Assembly (NCBI RefSeq): GCF_024198235.1
Contig: NZ_JAKCFB010000017.1
Coordinates: 124,001-188,000, forward strand
From: Myxococcus dinghuensis
GTDB lineage: Bacteria; Myxococcota; Myxococcia; Myxococcales; Myxococcaceae
DNA: 64,000 bases
Direction of reading: 5' to 3'
In this document: piece after piece, positions 11,989 to 19,981 of the stretch
Position numbering within the stretch: position 1 is the first letter of the stretch
Layout: every line of letters starts with the position of its first letter
Position numbers and translations under genes: made by a program
Notes under the pieces: model-generated
Databases searched by the model: none
Told to the model about the DNA's origin: nothing
The model's input: only the letters and a program-made list of their open reading frames with translations

Positions 11989-12717
11989 TCAGCCCAGCGC
12001 GGCGAGGAGGTAGCGCAGCTCCGCCTCCACGGCGTCGTCGCTCTCGACGGTGAGGGAGATCTCCTCGTGGAGCGCGGCCCGGTAGCGCTGGCGCAGCCGG
12101 TGGACGGTGACCTTGACGTTGTTCCCGGTCAGCCCGAAGTCGGCGGCGATGGCCTGGTAGGACGTCAGCTCGAGGTCGCTGGTGAGGCAGCCCGCGAGCC
12201 GCTCGAAGAGGGCGGACTTCCCCATCCGCCGCCACTCCTCGCGCACCGCCGCCAGCGCGCGCTCCAGCAGGGACAGGGCCCAGTGCCGCTCGAAGAGGCG
12301 CTCCGGCGTCACGTCGTGGGACAGCTCGAGCAGGTTGTACTGGCTCTCCGCCGCGTCCGCGTCGATGGACAGGTGGGGCGCGCCCCCTCCGCGCTTCTGC
12401 GCCTGCTCGCGGCGCCAGTCGTGGACCAGGTGGTGCTTGAGCGCGGCGAGCAACCACGAGCGGAAGCGGCCCCGCTCCCGGTCCACGCGGGAGAGGTCGT
12501 CGCCCTCCAGGAGCCGCGTGAAGAAGCCCTGGGTGAGGTCCAGCGCCGCGTCCGCGTCGTGGCCGTTCCTGCGCACGAAGGCGTAGCAAGGAGGCCAGTA
12601 CACCTCGCAGAGCGTCGCGAGCGCCGCGCGCGCGTCCTCACCACCCGTCGCCGCGGCGATGAGGCTCCAGCGCGTGGTGATGAACTTCTGGCCGGGATTG
12701 CGGACGCTCACACCCAC
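11989..12717 (-). CDS. ECF-type RNA polymerase sigma factor, kinase-linked group
   Basis: This 242-residue protein is a sigma-70 family ECF factor. Region 2 is seen as [23 protein letters not shown] with the following [23 protein letters not shown]. Region 4 is the helix-turn-helix [28 protein letters not shown] near residues 190-220. The N-terminal FITTRWSLI motif is a mark of the ECF groups found next to Ser/Thr kinases. No anti-sigma factor gene is adjacent; the kinase gene follows by 16 bp, which suggests control by phosphorylation rather than by sequestration. The reading frame opens with GTG at 12717, with a second in-frame GTG at 12711; neither has a clear ribosome site, so the exact start is uncertain. 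Confidence 0.9.
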   Translation of the reverse strand: MGVSVRNPGQKFITTRWSLIAAATGGEDARAALATLCEVYWPPCYAFVRRNGHDADAALDLTQGFFTRLLEGDDLSRVDRERGRFRSWLLAALKHHLVHDWRREQAQKRGGGAPHLSIDADAAESQYNLLELSHDVTPERLFERHWALSLLERALAAVREEWRRMGKSALFERLAGCLTSDLELTSYQAIAADFGLTGNNVKVTVHRLRQRYRAALHEEISLTVESDDAVEAELRYLLAALG

Positions 12718-12768
12718 ATCATAGCGGCCCGGCCACCCGGACGGGGAGTCCTGGCCGCTGGGGACACG

Positions 12769-13311
12769 TCAACTGGGGGCGTTCTCCACCACGGGGGGCG
12801 CCTCGCGCTCGACGGGGCGCCCCAGGCAATCCTCGCCCGCGAGCGGAGGGAGGGTGGTGCGGGGGCTGTACTCCCAATGCCACGGCTCGGAGCGCACCGT
12901 CCGCCGGAAGCCGAACCGACAGGCGTTGGCGGCCAGCCACTCGAAGCGCTGCGACGTCGCGGGACCGACGATGAGGTCCACCGCGAGGCCGCGCTGGTGG
13001 TTGGACCGGCCAGGCCTCGCGGCCTTGTTGCCCTTTCCCTTCCGGTACTGTTCGTAGAGCCACCGCTGCTCCCGCGGCGAGCGGTAGCCGCTGGTGACGC
13101 GCAGGCGCACGCCGTCCGTTTCGGCCGCCTGGGCCATGCGCTGGTAGGCGAGCGCCGCGTCGCGATGGAGTCGTTCACCGCCGGGCAGGCGCACGAGCTT
13201 CGACGTCTTCACCTTGGGTCGACGCGCCCGCTCCGTCTCCGTGGCGAGCGCGTCGCACGCGAGCAGGCACAGGAGGAGCAGCAGACTCCAGCGAGGCAGC
13301 GAGAGAGGCAT
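12769..13311 (-). CDS. M15-family (VanY-like) D-Ala-D-Ala carboxypeptidase, probable lipoprotein
   Basis: This 180-residue exported peptidase has the LAS-family zinc signature: SNHQRGLAVDL (ligands His and Asp of the SxHxxGxAxD motif) and the C-terminal EPWHWEY (catalytic Glu/third ligand in the WHWE motif). TSGYRSPREQRWLYEQY upstream matches the conserved SGYRS element. The N-terminus is a hydrophobic signal (LLLLLCLLAC) ending in a plausible lipobox LLAC with Asp at +2, a residue associated with inner-membrane retention in E. coli; whether this holds here is unknown. The ATG at 13311 is preferred over an upstream in-frame codon because the signal peptide begins there. The role is probably trimming of peptidoglycan stem peptides. 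It stands alone between the sigma factor and a DNA-repair-type gene on the same strand. Confidence 0.88.
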   Translation of the reverse strand: MPLSLPRWSLLLLLCLLACDALATETERARRPKVKTSKLVRLPGGERLHRDAALAYQRMAQAAETDGVRLRVTSGYRSPREQRWLYEQYRKGKGNKAARPGRSNHQRGLAVDLIVGPATSQRFEWLAANACRFGFRRTVRSEPWHWEYSPRTTLPPLAGEDCLGRPVEREAPPVVENAPS

Positions 13312-13410
13312 GGTGGCTTCCCGGCCGTCGGACCGGGACATGACTCTCGCGCTTCTATTCCCGCGTTCAAGCAGCCGGGGAGCCGGGCCCTCGTCGGCGT
13401 GGCCCGTCGC

Positions 13411-13806
13411 TCAGAACAGCGTGAGCTGCGCTTGCGGCGGCTTCCGAGGCAGGGGCTGGAAGCCGTGCGCGCGGACCCAGTCCTCGCTGGGGCCGCTCCA
13501 GTGATGCGTGTCCATGCGCGCATGTCCCTTCTCATCGAAGGACACGCCCTCCGCCTCGAGGATCTCCCGCTGGCCGTGGCCGGAGGTGCTGATGCCGCCG
13601 GTGCGGTTGATGATGCGCTGCCATGGCACCGTCGCGGCGCGCGCGCCCATCGACCCCAGGGCGTGGCCCACGACGCGGGCGTCGCAGCCGTCACCGACGA
13701 TGGCCGCGATGTCGCCGTAGGTGGCCACCTTCCCGAGCGGGACCTGCTCGACGACCGTGTAGATGCGTTCGTAGTACTCGTGCTCGTCGCGTGGCTGCGT
13801 GGACAT
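13411..13806 (-). CDS. Alkyltransferase-like protein (ATL, MGMT family without the acceptor Cys)
   Basis: This 131-residue protein has the DNA-binding half of O6-alkylguanine-DNA alkyltransferases: VPLGKVATYGDIAAIVG, the helix-turn-helix, and the arginine-finger-like RVVGHALGSM. At the active-site position, the PCHR motif of true alkyltransferases is replaced by PWQR (VPWQRIINRTGGIS), so the acceptor cysteine is a tryptophan and no alkyl transfer is possible. ATL proteins of this kind bind O6-alkylguanine and flag it for nucleotide excision repair. ATLs usually carry PWHR, so the Gln is a small variation. The C-terminal extension ends in QLTLF and has no match I recognise. It is monocistronic by appearance, with an ATG start at 13806. 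Confidence 0.9.
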   Translation of the reverse strand: MSTQPRDEHEYYERIYTVVEQVPLGKVATYGDIAAIVGDGCDARVVGHALGSMGARAATVPWQRIINRTGGISTSGHGQREILEAEGVSFDEKGHARMDTHHWSGPSEDWVRAHGFQPLPRKPPQAQLTLF

Positions 13807-13844
13807 GGAGAGGTCGTGTGGCTGCGAGGCACCGTTGGCAAGGA

Positions 13845-14375
13845 CTACCCGCTGCGCGAGCCCATGCCCGTCGCGTCGCCCGCACGCAGGCGCTCGTGCA
13901 GCGTCTTCGCCGTCAGGTACCAGAACTGGACGTTGCCGAAGCTGAGGATGTCGCCGTCGCGCACGGGCGCTTCCCGGGTCGCCAGCGTGGAGGCGTTGAG
14001 GAACGTACCGTTGGTCGAGCCCAGGTCCCGCACGGTGCAGCGCTGCTGGGCTTCGTTCCAGCGCAGCTCCGCGTGCAACTTGGAGACGGAGGCGTCGTCG
14101 ATGACGAGGTCGCAGTCCATGCGCCGGCCGATGGTCAGTCGCTCCGTGGCGTGCAGGGGCGGCAATGTGGCCACCAGCAGGTGTTCGAATTCGAACAGGA
14201 GGGTCATCATGCCCAGCCCGATGTCCTCGGGGTCGGCCATGCGGGTGGGGGCGAGGACCGCCGCCGAGGCTTCCGACGGGGGACGTTGGATGAGGGCGAA
14301 GGGCCCCAACTGCCGCTCGAAGGACTCGGAGGGCAGTGACGCGGCGAGGGCGCGCAGTTCCTGGACGGACAACAC
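13845..14375 (-). CDS. FHA-domain protein
   Basis: This 176-residue protein has one forkhead-associated domain in its C-terminal two thirds: TIGRRMDCDLVIDDASVSKLHAEL (GR..., S..H) and DLGSTNGTFLNA, with all phosphothreonine-binding positions (Arg, Ser, His, Asn-Gly) kept. The N-terminal 70 residues (ALAASLPSESFERQLGPFALIQRP) are a myxobacteria-type segment of unknown role. FHA domains read phosphothreonine, so this protein is a likely output of Ser/Thr kinases, but no kinase is adjacent; the nearest is 2 kb away. The start is a GTG at 14375. The gene is divergent from greA, and the 185-bp gap holds the greA promoter. Confidence 0.88.
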   Translation of the reverse strand: MLSVQELRALAASLPSESFERQLGPFALIQRPPSEASAAVLAPTRMADPEDIGLGMMTLLFEFEHLLVATLPPLHATERLTIGRRMDCDLVIDDASVSKLHAELRWNEAQQRCTVRDLGSTNGTFLNASTLATREAPVRDGDILSFGNVQFWYLTAKTLHERLRAGDATGMGSRSG

Positions 14376-14442
14376 GTGCGGCAGCCTAGCGGGTCACCCC
14401 GCGTGCGCCCAGCGGCTCCAGCAGTGCCATGTACGGGTTTCG

Positions 14443-14472
14443 TTGACCTGCACGACACGGGTTCCCTACATT
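14443..14472 (+). promoter_or_regulatory. Sigma-70-type promoter of greA
   Basis: TTGACC at 14443-14448 and TACATT at 14467-14472 are separated by 18 bp. They match the housekeeping consensus at 5/6 and 4/6 positions. The predicted start of transcription near 14479 leaves a leader of about 80 nt before the greA ATG. Confidence 0.55.
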
Positions 14473-14560
14473 GAGCGCTTCATGGTGGGGGCCGGGCTCC
14501 GCGAGGAGTGCCGGCCCTCACTCTTTCTTGAACCAGGGAGTGGTGGAAGGAGCTGTGTCG

Positions 14561-15079
14561 ATGGCTAGCGGGAGCGACAACATCCCGATGACCCCCTCCG
14601 GGCTGCGCAAGCTCAAGACGGAGCTGAAGCATCTTCAGAGCGTCGAGCGCGGCAAGATTTCGCGGGAGATCGAGGTCGCCCGGGCCCACGGGGACCTCCG
14701 CGAGAACGCCGAGTACCACGCGGCCAAGGAGAAGCAGTCGCACATCGAGGGCCGCATCCTGGACCTCAATGACTGGATTGCGCGCGCGGAGGTCATCGAC
14801 CCGTCGAAGCTGGGCGGCGACAAGGTCATCTTCGGTGCCACGGTGGACCTGCTGGACACGGAGACGGACAAGCCGGTCTCCTACCGCATCGTCGGCGAGC
14901 TGGAGGCCGACCTGAAGAAGCGGTGGATCGCCGTGACGTCCCCGGTGGCCCGGGCGCTGATCGGCAAGCGCGTGGGCGACGTCGCCACCGTGCAGAGCCC
15001 CGGCGGCGTGCGCGAGCTGGAGATCCAGGAGATCCGCTTCGAGGATCCGGAGCCCGACGAGCCGGCGGCGGAAGGCTGA
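14561..15079 (+). CDS. greA: Transcription elongation factor GreA
   Basis: GreA rescues backtracked RNA polymerase by stimulating transcript cleavage. The 172-residue product shows the N-terminal coiled coil (residues about 10-80) with the acidic tip HGDLRENAEYHAAKE that reaches the polymerase active site, followed by the C-terminal FKBP-like domain (VTSPVARALIGKRVGDVATVQSPGG). The ATG at 14561 has GGAAGGA upstream; an in-frame GTG two codons earlier is possible. The C-terminus has a short acidic extension (EDPEPDEPAAEG) beyond the usual end. It has its own promoter and is followed after 94 bp by recG on the same strand. Confidence 0.96.
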   Translation: MASGSDNIPMTPSGLRKLKTELKHLQSVERGKISREIEVARAHGDLRENAEYHAAKEKQSHIEGRILDLNDWIARAEVIDPSKLGGDKVIFGATVDLLDTETDKPVSYRIVGELEADLKKRWIAVTSPVARALIGKRVGDVATVQSPGGVRELEIQEIRFEDPEPDEPAAEG

Positions 15080-15173
15080 GCGCCGACAGACGGACGAAGA
15101 GCCAGCGGGGGGGCGGGCCACGGCTCGCTCCCCCGAACTCGTTTTCTGGGAGACGTCACCCCCGTTCCGTAGG

Positions 15174-18100
15174 ATGGATGGGCCTGAATCCCGCGTGAAC
15201 CATCCGCTCGCCAGCCTCGTTGGACCCCTGCGGTACGCGTGCCAGCGTGACTTCGCCATGCTCGCCACCGTCAAGGGCCTGCGCACCGTCGTGGAGCGCG
15301 CCCTGGCCGGGGCCAGCGGCGTGGACGCCGAGGCGTTGGGACACCTGCGCGCGGCGCTGCCCTACGTGGACCACGCGGACCCGGAGCGTCGCAAGGCGGC
15401 GCTGCGGCGCGTGGTGGTGGGGCTCAAGCTCGGGGGCGTGAGCCTCCCCTCGGAGCTGGAGGGGCTCGCCGCGACGAGCCCGGGCCCAGGGCCGGCCGCC
15501 GCGCGGAGGGCCGCGCCGGACGAGGCGCCGCAGGGGGGGCAACGTCCTTCGGACACGAGGGGCGCGCCGTCCGGTGAGGAGCGCGCGTCGCCCTCCCTTC
15601 GCGCACCGACTTCGACCGGCCTCCTGTTCGACGCATCTCCGGTGGAGCGCCCCGAGCCGCGCGGGGGGGGCCGGGCGGTGGCGCGGGAGCCCTCCTCGGG
15701 CGCACGCACTCCGCCCCAGGACGGTGGCGCGCGGCCCGCGGCGCCACCGACTTCGCGGGGCGACCGCTCGGCGGAGTCGCGTGGGATGGCCCCCGGCGCG
15801 GCGTCTCCGCTCCAGGGGAACCGCCCCCAGACGGGGGAAGGTCCCGGACGGGGTGCGGTACCCGGTGCCTCCGGCGCGGGTCGTGCCCCGTCAGGAGGCC
15901 CCGCGCGCACTCAGGGGCCGCGGAGCCCTGGCGCTGTCATGGGGACGGGCCCCGTGGGGAACCGCGCGCGGCCCCCGGTCGAGGGCGCCCCCGTCAAGGA
16001 GGGGCTGCTGGCGCCCGTGGGTCGTCCTCGCTCCCGTGGGGTGATGGGGCAGGGGGCTCCGGATGGAACGGCGGACGTCCGGCCTCCGCCTGGCTACGTC
16101 CAGGTCCCCACCTGGAAGTCGGGCGAGACGGCGCCTCCCGCGCCACGCGCGAAGGTCCCCGGGCCCCGGTCGGCGGCGGTGGCCCCGGGAGCGGCGACCC
16201 AGGAGAAGAAGGACAAGGCCCAGCGCAAGAAGAAGCGCGCGGTGGCGGCGGAGGCGTCGCGCTCGGAGGCGAAGCTCCTGTCCATCGCGCCTCGCTCGGG
16301 GCCGCTGTCGTCGCCGCTCAAGACGTTGGGCAAGCGCCTGGGGCCGCGCCTCATCTCCGCGCTGGACAAGAAGGGCCTGCGCCGGATGGGGGACATCCTC
16401 TTCCTGTTGCCTCGCTGCTACGAGGACCGCAGGCGCCTGCGCACCATCGCGGAGCTGGAGCCGGGGGAGCGGGGCGTCACGGTGGGGACGGTGAAGGTCG
16501 CGGACTTCGTCCCGGGCAAGACGGGGCGTCGCATGTTCCGCGCGGTGGTGGGGGATCGCTCGGGGAGCATCGCGGCGACGTACTTCAACGCGGGGCCGTG
16601 GCTGAAGAGCCGGTTCACGGTGGGCAAGCGCCTGGTCCTCTCCGGTGAGGTCCGCGCCACCATGAGCGGCCGGGAGATGGCGCACCCGGAGATCGAACCG
16701 GCGGACGACCTGGACTCGGTCGGCTCGGTGCACTTCAACCGCATCGTCCCGGTGTACCCGGGCTTCGAGCGTGGTGAGCAGCGCTCGTTCCGGGAGCTGG
16801 CCTCGCGCGTCGGCGAGCAGTACGCGCACGCGCTGGAGGACCCGCTGCCCGGGGACCTGCGCCGGCGGCTGGAACTGATGGGGTTGCCGGAGGCGCTGCG
16901 GTTCATCCACTTCCCGCCGGACGCCGCCGACCTGGAGGCGCTGGACGCGCACCAGAGCCCGGCGCACCGGCGCCTCGCGTTCGACGAGCTGTTCTTCCTC
17001 CAGTTGGGCATGGCGCTCAAGCGTCAGGGCGTCAAGGCGGAGGTGGGCGTCTCCTTCGACGTCACCTCGCCCCGCATGGAGAAGGCGCGCTCGGCGCTGC
17101 CCTTCCAGCTCACCGGCGCGCAGGCCCGGGTGGTGGACGAGCTGTCGGGCGACATGGCCCGCCCCGAGCCGATGAACCGGCTGGTGCAGGGGGACGTGGG
17201 CAGCGGCAAGACGGCGGTCGCGATGGTCGCCGCGCTGCTGGCGTTGCAGGACGGCTACCAGGTGGCGGTGATGGCGCCGACGGAGATCCTCGCGGAGCAG
17301 CACGAGCGGAACTTCCGCAAGGTGCTCGGCCCGCTGGGGTTCCAGGTGGGGCTGGTGAGCGCGTCCGGCACGGCGAAGGCGAAGCGGAAGGTGCGTGACG
17401 CGGTGGCGCGCGGCGACATCCACCTCGCGGTGGGGACACACGCGCTCATCCAGGAGGACATCGCGTTCGCGAAGCTGGGGCTCGCGGTCATCGACGAGCA
17501 GCACCGCTTCGGCGTGCTCCAGCGCCACTCGCTGATGAGCAAGGGACCCAAGCCGGACGTGCTGGTGATGACGGCCACGCCCATCCCCCGCACGCTGGCG
17601 ATGACGCTCTACGGGGACCTGGACCTGTCCATCATCGACCAGCTCCCGCCGGGCCGCACGCCCATCACCACGCGGGTCTTCAACGACAAGCAGCGCGGGC
17701 GCGTCTACACCGCCATCGCGGCGGAGCTGGAGAAGGGCCACCAGGCCTACGTCGTGTATCCGCTGGTGGAGGAGTCGGAGAAGCTGGACCTGGAGGACGC
17801 GACGCGCGGCGTGGAGAAGCTGCGACAGGCGTTCCCGCAGGCCCAGGTGGGCCTGCTGCACGGGCGGATGAAGGCGGAGGAGAAGGACGCGGTGATGGAG
17901 GACTTCCGCGAGAAGCGCCTGAACATCCTCGTGTGCACCACGGTGGTGGAGGTGGGGGTCGACGTGCCCAACGCGTCGGTGATGGTGGTGGAGGCGGCGG
18001 AGCGCTTCGGCCTGTCGCAACTGCACCAGCTCCGGGGCCGCGTGGGGCGCGGCGCCGCGGCGAGCTACTGCTTCCTGGTGGCGAGCAGCGCGCGCTCGTG

Positions 18101-18395
18101 GGAGTCCACCGAGCGGCTCGCGGTGATGGAGCAGAGCAGCGACGGCTTCGTCATCGCGGAGAAGGACCTGGAGATTCGCGGGCCGGGCGAGTTCCTCGGC
18201 ACGCGACAGAGCGGCCTGCCCGAACTGGCCGTGGCCAACCTCGCGCGCGACGGCGACCTGCTCTCCATGGCGCAGGTGGAGGCGCGGCGCATCCTCGCCA
18301 GGGACCCGGAGATGAAGTCCCCGGAACATCAGGGCCTCGTGAAGGCGCTCGACGAGCGGTGGGAAGGCCGCCTCGCGCTCGCACGGGTCGGATGA
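15174..18395 (+). CDS. recG: ATP-dependent DNA helicase RecG with long N-terminal extension
   Basis: RecG reverses stalled replication forks and processes Holliday junctions. From about residue 380 the protein is a standard RecG: wedge/OB domain (LKTLGKRLGPRLI..., DRSGSIAATYFNAGPWL), Walker A GDVGSGKT near residue 673, DEQH box at 774-777, and the C-terminal helicase motif VVEVGVDVPNASVMVVE with QLHQLRGRVGRG. Total length is 1073 residues against about 690 in the family. The first 90 residues look folded (NHPLASLVGPLRYACQRDFAM), and residues about 90-375 are Pro/Gly/Arg/Ala-rich and probably disordered. The reading frame has ATG at 15174 and GTG at 15195; the GTG (VNHPLASL) may be the real start since neither has a good Shine-Dalgarno. 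Confidence 0.95.
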   Translation: MDGPESRVNHPLASLVGPLRYACQRDFAMLATVKGLRTVVERALAGASGVDAEALGHLRAALPYVDHADPERRKAALRRVVVGLKLGGVSLPSELEGLAATSPGPGPAAARRAAPDEAPQGGQRPSDTRGAPSGEERASPSLRAPTSTGLLFDASPVERPEPRGGGRAVAREPSSGARTPPQDGGARPAAPPTSRGDRSAESRGMAPGAASPLQGNRPQTGEGPGRGAVPGASGAGRAPSGGPARTQGPRSPGAVMGTGPVGNRARPPVEGAPVKEGLLAPVGRPRSRGVMGQGAPDGTADVRPPPGYVQVPTWKSGETAPPAPRAKVPGPRSAAVAPGAATQEKKDKAQRKKKRAVAAEASRSEAKLLSIAPRSGPLSSPLKTLGKRLGPRLISALDKKGLRRMGDILFLLPRCYEDRRRLRTIAELEPGERGVTVGTVKVADFVPGKTGRRMFRAVVGDRSGSIAATYFNAGPWLKSRFTVGKRLVLSGEVRATMSGREMAHPEIEPADDLDSVGSVHFNRIVPVYPGFERGEQRSFRELASRVGEQYAHALEDPLPGDLRRRLELMGLPEALRFIHFPPDAADLEALDAHQSPAHRRLAFDELFFLQLGMALKRQGVKAEVGVSFDVTSPRMEKARSALPFQLTGAQARVVDELSGDMARPEPMNRLVQGDVGSGKTAVAMVAALLALQDGYQVAVMAPTEILAEQHERNFRKVLGPLGFQVGLVSASGTAKAKRKVRDAVARGDIHLAVGTHALIQEDIAFAKLGLAVIDEQHRFGVLQRHSLMSKGPKPDVLVMTATPIPRTLAMTLYGDLDLSIIDQLPPGRTPITTRVFNDKQRGRVYTAIAAELEKGHQAYVVYPLVEESEKLDLEDATRGVEKLRQAFPQAQVGLLHGRMKAEEKDAVMEDFREKRLNILVCTTVVEVGVDVPNASVMVVEAAERFGLSQLHQLRGRVGRGAAASYCFLVASSARSWESTERLAVMEQSSDGFVIAEKDLEIRGPGEFLGTRQSGLPELAVANLARDGDLLSMAQVEARRILARDPEMKSPEHQGLVKALDERWEGRLALARVG

Positions 18396-18416
18396 CGGTA
18401 AACCGGCTTGTTTTGA

Positions 18417-18465
18417 CTTTCGGGTTTGACGGAGACAGCCTGGATGGGCTGTTCCTACCCGAAAG
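18417..18465 (+). promoter_or_regulatory. Leader hairpin overlapping the Shine-Dalgarno of the Cys-rich lipoprotein gene
   Basis: A perfect 9-bp stem pairs CTTTCGGGT (18417-18425) with ACCCGAAAG (18457-18465). Inside it a 6-bp stem pairs ACAGCC (18435-18440) with GGCTGT (18447-18452) around a 6-nt loop, extended by GGA/TCC next to a bulge. The right outer arm contains the AAAG of the AAAGGA ribosome site (18462-18467) for the ATG at 18475, so the folded RNA would hide part of it. There is no T-run, so it is not a typical terminator for recG. Confidence 0.5.
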
Positions 18466-18474
18466 GACCTGACG

Positions 18475-18885
18475 ATGAAGGCAGCGAGGGTGCTGTTCGC
18501 GGTCGTGACGATGTGCCTGCTGGGCGCGTGCGGGGCGATGCAGGAGTCGGACGGTGAGGTCTCCGAGCCGTTCGGCCAGAGCGAGGCCTCTCTGAACACC
18601 TGCACGAACGACTGTATCGGCACGGGCGGCCCGGCCATCAGTTGTTCGGGCAACACGTGCAGCTCGGCGGGCAACTACGTGGTCTGCGATGGCGTCTTCA
18701 CCTATTGCCAGACGCCCCCGCAGCCGAACCCCTGCGACACGTTCTCCATCCGTTGCCCCAACGGCTCCACGCTGCGGTGCCGCGCCAACACGCAGTCGTG
18801 CGAGCAGTGGACGACGTGCTCCATCATGTGCGACGGCGTGGAGCGCAAGTGCGCCACGCCGCCCGGTCAGGTCTGCGCGCTCTGA
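18475..18885 (+). CDS. Small cysteine-rich lipoprotein
   Basis: The 136-residue product has a signal peptide and lipobox LLGAC at residues 15-19, followed by a mature domain with 14 further cysteines in about 100 residues. They are spaced in pairs (TCTNDC, CSGNTC, CDGVFTYC, CPNGSTLRC, CSIMCDG), enough for seven disulfides. I do not recognise the fold; similar short Cys-rich secreted proteins are common in myxobacteria. The second residue after the lipid Cys is Gly, giving no inner-membrane retention signal of the E. coli type. The start ATG has AAAGGA seven bases upstream, partly buried in the leader hairpin. It is separate from recG (79 bp gap). Function is unknown; a structural surface role or a binding domain are possible. 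Confidence 0.8.
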   Translation: MKAARVLFAVVTMCLLGACGAMQESDGEVSEPFGQSEASLNTCTNDCIGTGGPAISCSGNTCSSAGNYVVCDGVFTYCQTPPQPNPCDTFSIRCPNGSTLRCRANTQSCEQWTTCSIMCDGVERKCATPPGQVCAL

Positions 18886-19213
18886 CGAGGCGGAGGCACG
18901 GCGTCACGTGGCGCCGTGCCGCGCTTCACGGAAGCGCCGAGCGCGTGTCTTTCGCTGCCGTCCTCGGCGGCGATGCACTCGGCTCAACGTCCCCGGGCTC
19001 TAGGCGTCGGGTTCGGGGGCGCAGGGCTCACGGGTCAGCGGCGTCCGGGCAGGGCTTTTCGAGCCCGGTCTCCAGTCGGGGTATGGCGGGACCGGCGCGA
19101 CATTGGAGTCTGGTTTGTGATTGCACCGGCGGTATTCGAACCCGGACTCCCGAGGGGCGGGCGTGAAGCCGGCGCGACAGGCAAAGTGACTCCGCCGTGC
19201 CTATGGATTGGGG
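18886..19213. other. Non-coding gap with structured sequence before pcm
   Basis: This 328-bp gap has no convincing gene. It holds a weak hairpin (CCGGGC near 19046 with GCCCGG near 19063) that may end the lipoprotein transcript, an inverted pair GGAGTC (19105-19110)/GACTCC (19188-19193), and between them a tRNA-like remnant on the minus strand. Confidence 0.5.
19122..19175 (-). other. Possible truncated tRNA-like remnant
   Basis: Read on the minus strand, a 7-bp acceptor-like stem pairs GCGCCGG (19175-19169) with CCGGTGC (19129-19123), followed by a single A. Next to it lies a T-loop-like GGTTCGAATACC with only three good stem pairs. D and anticodon arms are missing, so this is not a working tRNA. 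It may be a degraded tRNA, an attachment-site scar or a chance pattern. Confidence 0.25.
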
Positions 19214-19855
19214 ATGGGCGATTGGAGTCGAGCCGACTATCTGTCGAGGCAGGGCATCCGGGATCGGCGTGTGCTGGAGGCGATGGCGGCGCTGACCCGC
19301 GCGGACTTCGTGCCGGAGGAGGCAAAGGCCGGTGCGGGTGCCGACACGCCCATTCCCATCGGCTACGGGCAGACCATCAGCCAGCCCTACATCGTGGCGC
19401 TGATGACGGAGGCGCTCCAGCTCGAGGGGCACGAGCGCGTGCTGGAGGTCGGCACGGGCTCCGGCTACCAGACGGCGGTGCTGGCGATGCTGTGCCGCGA
19501 GGTCTTCACGGTGGAGATCGTCCCGGAGCTTGCCCGCTCGGCCCGTGAGCGGCTGACGGCCTCGGGCTTCACGAACGTGCGCTTCCTCCTGGCGGATGGC
19601 TCCAGGGGGTGGCCCGAGCAGGCACCCTTCGACGCCATCCTCGTCACCGCGGCGCCCTCGGAGGTCCCGCCCGCGTTGCTCGGACAGCTCTCCCGGGGCG
19701 GCCGGATGGTCGTCCCCGTGGGGCCCACCGCCCACTCCCAGGTGCTGCTCCGCATCCGCCGTGCGCTGGAGCCGGGCCTGCTCCCCACCGTCGAGTCCCT
19801 GCTGCCGGTCCGCTTCGTCCCGCTGACGGGCGAGTCCGACCCGACACGGCCGTGA
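19214..19855 (+). CDS. pcm: Protein-L-isoaspartate O-methyltransferase
   Basis: This SAM-dependent enzyme methylates L-isoaspartyl residues in aged proteins and starts their repair. The 213-residue product has the family's QTISQPYIVALMTEAL substrate motif, the SAM-binding VLEVGTGSGYQTAVLA (about residues 79-94), the acidic end of the second strand VFTVEIVPEL, and the DAILVTAA motif. The ATG at 19214 is used here; a TTG two codons upstream is in frame, and no strong ribosome site helps the choice. The C-terminus (VRFVPLTG) is typical. It stands alone, with 126 bp to the next gene on the same strand. Confidence 0.94.
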   Translation: MGDWSRADYLSRQGIRDRRVLEAMAALTRADFVPEEAKAGAGADTPIPIGYGQTISQPYIVALMTEALQLEGHERVLEVGTGSGYQTAVLAMLCREVFTVEIVPELARSARERLTASGFTNVRFLLADGSRGWPEQAPFDAILVTAAPSEVPPALLGQLSRGGRMVVPVGPTAHSQVLLRIRRALEPGLLPTVESLLPVRFVPLTGESDPTRP

Positions 19856-19981
19856 GGCCGCACCCGGTCTCCCGAGTTCCGTCAAGCACGGAAGTGGGAT
19901 CCGGCCCCGCATGCCTGCACGCCGTCGGGAGGCGCGCGGGCGCGTTGCCCCCGAGCGTGGCGGCCCGCTAACGTCGCGCGC

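Noticed and set aside
19122-19175. A functional tRNA gene on the minus strand
   Set aside because: D and anticodon arms are absent and the T stem has only three good pairs.
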